NCBI GenBank assembly: GCA_002286715.1
Contig: NSJX01000067.1
Location: 62,001 to 126,000, forward strand
Length of the DNA stretch: 64,000 nt
Direction of reading: 5' to 3'
Origin: Dentipellis sp. KUC8613
Lineage: Eukaryota; Basidiomycota; Agaricomycetes; Russulales; Hericiaceae
Shown here: piece after piece, positions 58,412 to 64,000 of the stretch
Layout of the letters: each line of letters opens with the position of its first letter
Numbering within the stretch: the stretch's first letter is position 1
The notes under the pieces: model-generated
Databases searched by the model: none
What the model was told of the DNA's origin: nothing
What the model saw: only the letters and a program-made list of their open reading frames with translations
Made by a program: the position numbers and the translations under genes

Positions 58412-59848
58412 ATGGACAACGACCAGCAACAGGACGAATGGGCGGCGAGCCGCAAGGACCGCCTGCCGTCGTTTACGGAGGTGCTGTCGAGGAGAACGAG
58501 GCCGCCGGTCGATCTGTTTATGTTCTAGTGAGCTCCCCGCCTGCTGTGATCGACCGGACGCGTTTCTGACCATGCCCTCGCACACACGCTATGCGCAATC
58601 TCATCGCGAATATCTGATGCACTTGGGTGTTACAGTCTCTTTCTCCAGCGCGAGGGCGCGGAGGACATCCTCGACTTCTGGCTCGACGTGCAGCAGCACG
58701 AGAACCTCTGCCGCGCATACTTCAAGGACGTGCGCAAGTCGGGGCGCACCATCAAGGACGACTGGCCGCAGTACTGGGACTACGCGCGCCGCCGCGGCTC
58801 TATCTACGGCACCGTCGTCGGGCTCGGGCAGCCGAACATGGGCACGAAGCGCAGCACGGCAAGCACGGGCGAGATGATGGGCGAGCACGAGAAGCAGCAG
58901 CACCCGGACGACCGCGTGCGCTCGACGAGCCCGCGCTCGCCGTCGCCAGGTGTGGATCCGCGCCTGCTCGCGTCGACGTCCCCCGGGACGGTCGTCGGGA
59001 CGGACGTGGGGCACGACAAGGAGCACGAGCGCGAGCAGGCGCGCTCGACGACGCCGTTCTCGCTCGGCGGGCGCACGCCGACGCTCTTCCACAAGCGCGC
59101 GTCGCGCGCGCCGACGATCATCCCGCGCTCGGCGGCGATCTCGCGCCTGGACCTCATCGCGAGCGCGGAGCGCATCTTCCTGCGCTATCTCTCGCAGGCG
59201 GGCGCCGCGCCCGGCGGCGGCGAGAGCCACGAGATATACCTCCCGCCGTCGCTGCGCGTGCACGCGTTCCCGCTCAGCAGCACGCACGAGCCGCGCTCGC
59301 AGCAGGACCTCGCGCTGCTTGCGCAGGTGCCGGATATGTTCCATGCGCAGAAGGAGTATTGTTTTAGGGCGATGGAGCAGGATGCGTTTCCGCGGTTCTT
59401 GAGGAGCAAGGCGTTTGGGAATCTGACGCCCGTGTCCGCGCTTGTGCGGTTGGTTGCCGGGCTGGTGATTCTGTGGATCGGGCTCGCGGTCGGGTTCTCG
59501 TTGATCTTCCTCGACGTGCATCCAAAGTCGAAGCGCTTCTTCGTGAGTCCCCTCCTTATTTATTTCGGCTGAGGTTGTGGACACGATGGCTGATGCGTGT
59601 GCGCGATGCAGCTCTTCCTCCCGTTCACGTTCGCGATCCTGTTCCTCATCTCGCATCAGTACGAGCTCGACCCGATCCTCGTGTTCTTCGGCCAGTCCGA
59701 GACGACGCCCTTCCGCACGCTCACCATCCGCGAGCCGTACGTCAAGAAGCTGCTCCTCGGCCGCGCGCTGTGGGTCTCCGTCCTCGTCGCGGCGTGCACC
59801 ACCGCGCTGTCGATGATCTTCTGGGCCGTGCCCGGGCACCACTTGTAG
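58412..59848 (+). CDS. RAX1: RGS-domain membrane protein Rax1-like
   Basis: Three exons from ATG 58412 to TAG 59846-59848. The first encodes MDNDQQQDEWAASRKDRLPS and FTEVLSRRTRPPVDLFMF, joined by an intron to YLFLQREGAEDILDFWLDVQ, the RGS-like entry. A Ser/Thr/Pro-rich insert follows, then LDLIASAERIFLRYLSQAG, PDMFHAQKEYCFRAMEQDAF with PRFLRSKAFGNLTP (second half of the RGS fold). Three hydrophobic segments end the protein: VRLVAGLVILWIGLAVGFSL, LFLPFTFAILFLIS, and LWVSVLVAACTTALSMIFW. In yeast Rax1 with Rax2 marks the bud neck and acts in bipolar bud-site selection; here a role in cell polarity is inferred. Confidence 0.88.
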
Positions 59849-61161
59849 ATGCATGGTGCGCCGTGCGTGCCGCGTCGGCGGGTGCTTGGGTGGAGCGATT
59901 GGTTGGTTAGTGGTTCGGTTGATACTGTATGTATGGGACACCTCGAGACGAGCCGAAGACCATGACAGGACGAGAAGCTGCTAGCACCCGCACTCTAATT
60001 AATTCCACCTCCCACCCCCCACCCCCTCCCACCTATCCTGCACCCCTCGTTAGTTATTCCTACTTTTCCAGATACCTTAGCGTTATTAAGTTATACCCCC
60101 GTTTTCCAGCTGTTGTCAATGCGTCCCCGCCTCTCGTTTAGCACCTCTCCTCTCACATCGTCTGTGGCAATGGTCCGGCCTCGTTTCTGATCTCGCACGT
60201 CCCGCGTCCCGAGTGTCTGTTTGTCGGTTTGAGCTTTTTGAGTTATTTAGTCTGTGGATTCTGATTGTCGAAGTGGTGGTGTTTGGTGTGCAAATTGCAG
60301 TATGCGGACTCGGACTATGTTTAATCATTTATTTACTAAAAAATGGCCTCAGCGTGAACCTGCTGGTCGTCACAGCTACACCCACCCACGTAATTCTGTG
60401 AATCCGAGTCGGCCAGCGGGAGGAAGACGTTGGCGTTGGCGATGGCACATGATTTCGAGTTCGTGACCTGACGCGGGCTCGGACTCGGCAGATTGTACGA
60501 TTGTTGAATTAATCCGCGGTCCACGCGCCGCATACTGCCGTGGGAATCCGCAGAGTGTGGACTGCTACACAGCCTCCCGTAATATCTGAGCTCTCCTCGT
60601 CACGTATTCCTGTTCTACACCTCTTGAATATCCCTTCATAAAAAACTCGTGTTTGGGCCGTGTTGGGTCGTGTTGGGCTTCTTCTACTTCGATGGGCACA
60701 TGACCCATCGAACCGTGCACGTGCGCCCGCCGCGCCTGCACGTCGCCTATTTGGTGCGCTCTTCTCTCTTCTCTCCCCACCCCACTCCACTCGTTTCTTC
60801 TCTCCCGCCCGCCCGCCCGCCCTCCCGCCCGAGAAGTAAGTCTTCTAGACCTTTCCACTCTGTTTTCTACCTGCCTCTGAACACCATGAACTACCCGCCA
60901 CACTCGGCGTCGCACGTCCGCCGTCCGCTTGTTCATATGCTAATCTGCACCTTCCCCACTCCCGCCAGACCTCTATTCTTTTTCGCCCGCTCTTCAGCAC
61001 ATCTTGTAAGTCGTTCTCTTCTGCGCACTTCATCTCCTACCTACTGCTTAACACCGTAAACATACCGCCGCCTCCCTGGTCGTCCCCTCGCGTTTGAAGG
61101 CCTCTATGTGAGTACGATAACACAAACACTCTCTCAATATTGACAACTATGGCGGATAGTT
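59849..61161. other. Intergenic region, 5' leader of the GRF gene
   Basis: About 1.3 kb. C runs and CACCTCCCACCCC words near 60003-60035 and a long CT-rich stretch (60755-60835) ending in AAGTAAGTC suggest a promoter with a spliced 5' UTR for the next gene. No protein gene called. Confidence 0.45.
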
Positions 61162-63250
61162 ATGCCCACTTCCAGGACAATCTCTACTACCTGTATATAC
61201 TGTGGGGTGATCTGTCACCCACGGCTCTCGCTAAGCAGTAAGAACCCGGGCAAGTGGTACCTCACCGTATGTTCTTTGTGTTTCTCTTCATGTTCGTGCA
61301 TACATCTTTACCTGAAATCGATGTCCCAGTGTCCGACAAAACGATCTCCTGACTGCAAGTGGTTCAGGTGGGTAAAAGACCCGGTTCCGGACACAATGGC
61401 AGGCGACGACGAGTCGGACCGGCCTGCAGTCGTGCAAACGATGGCACATTCGTCTACGGCGCCGCAGCGCATCAAGTTGCGGTGTGCATTCTCTCCTGAC
61501 TGCCGCACACAAAAGATCAGAAGGGAATGCGCGAACACCATGTGTGCTCCGCATTGTCGGCAGTCCGGTGCATGCTCGGTGCACCCACCTAAAGGCCATG
61601 GTTCCATCCCTGGCCCGTCGACACCGCCCGCCCTTACACCCGTCGTCGAGGCATTTGACACGCCTGCGCCTTCCGCGCCTGCCGCTTCGCCCGTCACCGC
61701 AGCCGTTCCTCTGCCCGCCCCCGAGCCGGCCAACACCACTGCGCCTGGCAAGACTCCGGCACCCGGGAATCGGCATGCCGCTGGTGGTGGCTCATCTTCA
61801 GATCCTCAGTACAAGAGTCAGCTCAAACAGGCGTTCACCCCGCTACGCCTCCAACAGCAGGAACTACGGGAGCAGAGACGTCGTGAAGACGAGGAGACGA
61901 AGGCAACCACGGACATGACCAAAAAGGAGGTCGCCGTCTACGTCTGGACGCAGGTAAGCACCGGTTGCTCGCCGTATTGTACTGTGATTAACGGTGCGGC
62001 CTAAATTCTAGAACAAAGCAGAATGCAATTCCTTCTCCAAGCAGGTCTACAGCTACCCGAATCTCTTGATGACTCCCGATGCTCTCTCTCGCGTCGGGCT
62101 CGACTCACAGCCACTCAGATACAATCCACAGAATGGTAGGTGGATAGGGTCCATGGACGAGGCGTTCGCGGTCGACGTCAGCCGACACCGCTTTGTGATG
62201 CTCAAGTCCAAAGCAGTCACCGAAGAACCCCCAGACTTCAAGATGGTCCTCAATTCCGTCTTGGACACTGAGCAAGATGGCCCACATTTTCACAAGAGAC
62301 AGGCACAAGAACGGGTGCTTGTGAGGCGAGCATCCACAGCCCTCGTATCCCTGGCATCGTCGTCGCCGTCCCCTGATATACCGCAGGTGGTGGCGATGCA
62401 GAGTATCGTCTCGCCTGTACCGCGGGTGACACACCCGTCTCCGGGAGCCGGGCTCCAGCCATTGCCGGGTGTTGGTCAATACCAATCGTCGAGCTCGCGG
62501 AATTCGTCCCCAGCGGTTCCCCTGGCTACAGGCGAAGGCGAACTTCACTCGGATCGGTCATCCTCGCCCTTCAACGTCCCCCGTCGCGATAAAGGAAAGG
62601 GGCGGGCGATAGAACCGCGTTTGTCCCCTTGGAGCTCTTCCGACGGCCCCGCATCATCTCTGTACCAGGAGGACTCGGAGTCCGCCATCCGCAGTCGCAA
62701 ACGCATGCGTTCTCGTGAGGCCGACGACGTCCTGCCCCCCCCAACTCGTCGTCCGCGTCCAGACCAGACGGATTCGTCCGCTGAGGACCTGTTCCCGCTA
62801 GACCCAGCGCTGCAGGACACGACCGAAGCCCGCTCTCTGGGAGCAAGTCCAGGAACCTCCTCGCCTTCGGAGCGGGATACAAACTCCCCCCCCCTGTACG
62901 GTCTTGGTCTTACTGTAGGGGGTCACGCTGAAGGGGCTTCAGAAGGGGTTGCAGTCCCCAAGCTGTGGCCTAGCGACTACTTTGCCGTAGACGTCGTCGA
63001 CGTTTTCAAGGCCTGTGAGTTTGCCGTCAAGCAGGGACAAAGTGTATCGGAAACTTTCAACGCTTGGCTCCCCGGTGTTCGTTTCGTCAAATCCACATTC
63101 TATCAACATCGGGACCGCTGGGAAAGGGCCCCAGAACACGTTCGTTTACGATACGAGAACCATGGGCGTTCAGCAGCGGGTCTCTGGTCTGCGTTCATGC
63201 GAGAATGCAAGAGCCTACGCATGCCACGCGCTCGGCAAAACCCAAACTAA
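61162..63250 (+). CDS. GRF-type zinc-finger protein of unknown function
   Basis: Exons 61162-61266, 61330-61953 and 62012-63250 give 655 residues. Residues about 11-49 form a GRF-like zinc finger, assembled across the first intron: TTCIYCGVICHPRLSLSSKN, PGKWYLT-CPTKRSPDC, KWFRWVKDP. A second Cys-rich module lies near residues 103-137: LRCAFSPDCRTQ, RRECANTMCAPHC, RQSGACSVH. A Pro/Ala linker and a charged helix (LRLQQQELREQRRREDEETK) follow. After intron 2 comes NKAECNSFSKQVYSYPNLLM, then a long Ser/Pro region, and a C-terminal domain FAVDVVDVFKACEFAVKQGQ, TFNAWLPGVRFVKSTFYQHR, GRSAAGLWSAFMRECKSL. GRF fingers often bind single-stranded nucleic acid; function here is unknown. Confidence 0.75.
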
Positions 63251-63908
63251 CTGTTTTCTCTCTGCTCTTGCAATGCCACATCTTCGATCTGTGCCACGTC
63301 TTCTATCTGTGATCCTTTCATCGCATGTTCAGTCTCTGTGTAGCTCTGTTGGTGTCGCTCTGTTGTTTTGTACCGTACAATATTGCAATGTATAGCTTCA
63401 TTCACTGGAGGGCGAGAAGGTGTCATTTTCTAAACGCGGACGGGTGGGCGTGTGGCATACTGACAATATTCACGGCAGTGCACTACGCGTGCGTATCGAG
63501 CGCTACCTGCGGGTGCCATCGTGCCTGTATAAGCGCCCGTACGGAACATGCCGAAAACGCGCGACTGCAGGAACACACTAAGTATGGCGCCTGTTGGGCG
63601 CTGATCTCTCTCGATCAATCTAATCAATCTACGAACCCCTCCAGCACCGCGTCGGCGATACCGGTGAGCACACCGCTCCGCCCACAAAGCCGGATGGCGT
63701 CGGCTACTCACTTATGAAGCACATCGACCGACGGGTCCAGAAGATACGGCGGTTGTTATCGCAGGCTAAACACACACGAGTGAAATGGTTCAGCCTTTAT
63801 ATTAAGTGTTAAGTGCGCAGAGGGGATAGTGTACGTTTAGAGGGGAAATGACGGTAACAGACACGTTGCAAGCCATTCAAACATGATATATAAGGGCCAA
63901 TCGCCCGA
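63251..63908. other. Convergent intergenic region
   Basis: About 660 bp between the GRF gene (+) and the end of the next - strand gene. A short - strand stretch near 63640-63700 reads LTGIADAVLEGFVD before a stop, perhaps chance or a remnant. No gene called. Confidence 0.4.
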
Positions 63909-64000
63909 CTACGCATCCATGATCATCCATTTTCCTTGGACGTGTTCCGAGACGGGTTTGACCCACTTGAACCCGGCCGCAGGAGGCTCACAGACAATGA
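63909..64000 (-). CDS. 3' end of a protein gene cut by the window edge
   Basis: The - strand frame from the window edge reads CEPPAAGFKWVKPVSEHVQG then KWMIMDA and a TAG at 63909-63911. The composition looks protein-like and the frame is open to the edge, but only about 30 residues are visible. I do not recognise the family. Confidence 0.4.
   Translation of the reverse strand, partial: IVCEPPAAGFKWVKPVSEHVQGKWMIMDA

Noticed and set aside
58601..59941. 446-residue antisense ORF opposite Rax1
   Set aside because: Arg/His-rich shadow of the real gene; no motif.
1..64000. Search for CRISPR arrays, tRNA/rRNA genes, LTRs or transposase genes
   Set aside because: No regular spacer-repeat arrays, no tRNA-like B-box with matching fold noticed, and no reverse transcriptase, integrase or transposase motifs in the reading frames. 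A dedicated scan (tRNAscan, RepeatMasker) could still find short or decayed copies.

Overview
The window is nuclear DNA of a filamentous basidiomycete, most likely an Agaricomycete of the polypore type. It is GC-rich, its genes are compact, and most carry several introns of about 50-80 nt with GTRNGT donors, CTRAC-like branch sites and YAG acceptors. Products such as mitochondrial uS4m/NAM9, Cue1, Rax1, Ndc1, Rpp1, Tfb5 and Med8 are fungal/opisthokont. No prokaryotic feature (operon, Shine-Dalgarno, CRISPR) and no clear tRNA or rRNA was seen. Exon edges were placed by eye from splice signals and reading-frame continuity.

Layout. 0-10 kb: a RING-H2 E3-like protein (+, 5' end outside the window), mitochondrial ribosomal protein uS4m (-), gamma-tubulin complex component 2 (+) and a serine palmitoyltransferase small-subunit-like protein (+). 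10-14 kb: a gene-poor island with a clearly decayed GNAT acetyltransferase gene (two in-frame TAG codons plus frameshifts) and spliced-gene remnants. 14-21 kb: a ferric reductase (+), a 2.5 kb gap, and a membrane-anchored, Ser/Pro-rich coiled-coil protein (+). 23-41 kb: mostly - strand, with Cue1, a SAP-like nuclear protein, a class I glutamine amidotransferase, a syntaxin-8-like SNARE, RNase P subunit Rpp1, an MFS drug/polyamine transporter and nucleoporin Ndc1. 41-50 kb: an F-box-like protein (+), an aminoglycoside-phosphotransferase-like protein (+), Mediator subunit 8 (-) and a Cys/His-rich putative zinc-finger protein (+). 50-64 kb: an AMP-binding acyl-CoA ligase (+), TFIIH subunit Tfb5 (-, containing two 16-nt exons), ribose-5-phosphate isomerase (+), complex I subunit NDUFA2 (-), RGS/membrane protein Rax1 (+), a GRF-type zinc-finger protein of unknown function (+) and the 3' end of another gene (-).

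The genes are mainly housekeeping and do not form an evident cluster or single pathway. Several neighbours are divergent pairs with short shared promoters (uS4m/GCP2, NDUFA2/Rax1, Ndc1/F-box). I found no mobile element and no convincing new multi-gene system. The most interesting items are the GRF/Cys-rich protein, the microexon Tfb5 gene, the decayed GNAT island, a 29-nt G homopolymer next to a splice donor, and an orphan TATA/CT-rich promoter near 54.04 kb.
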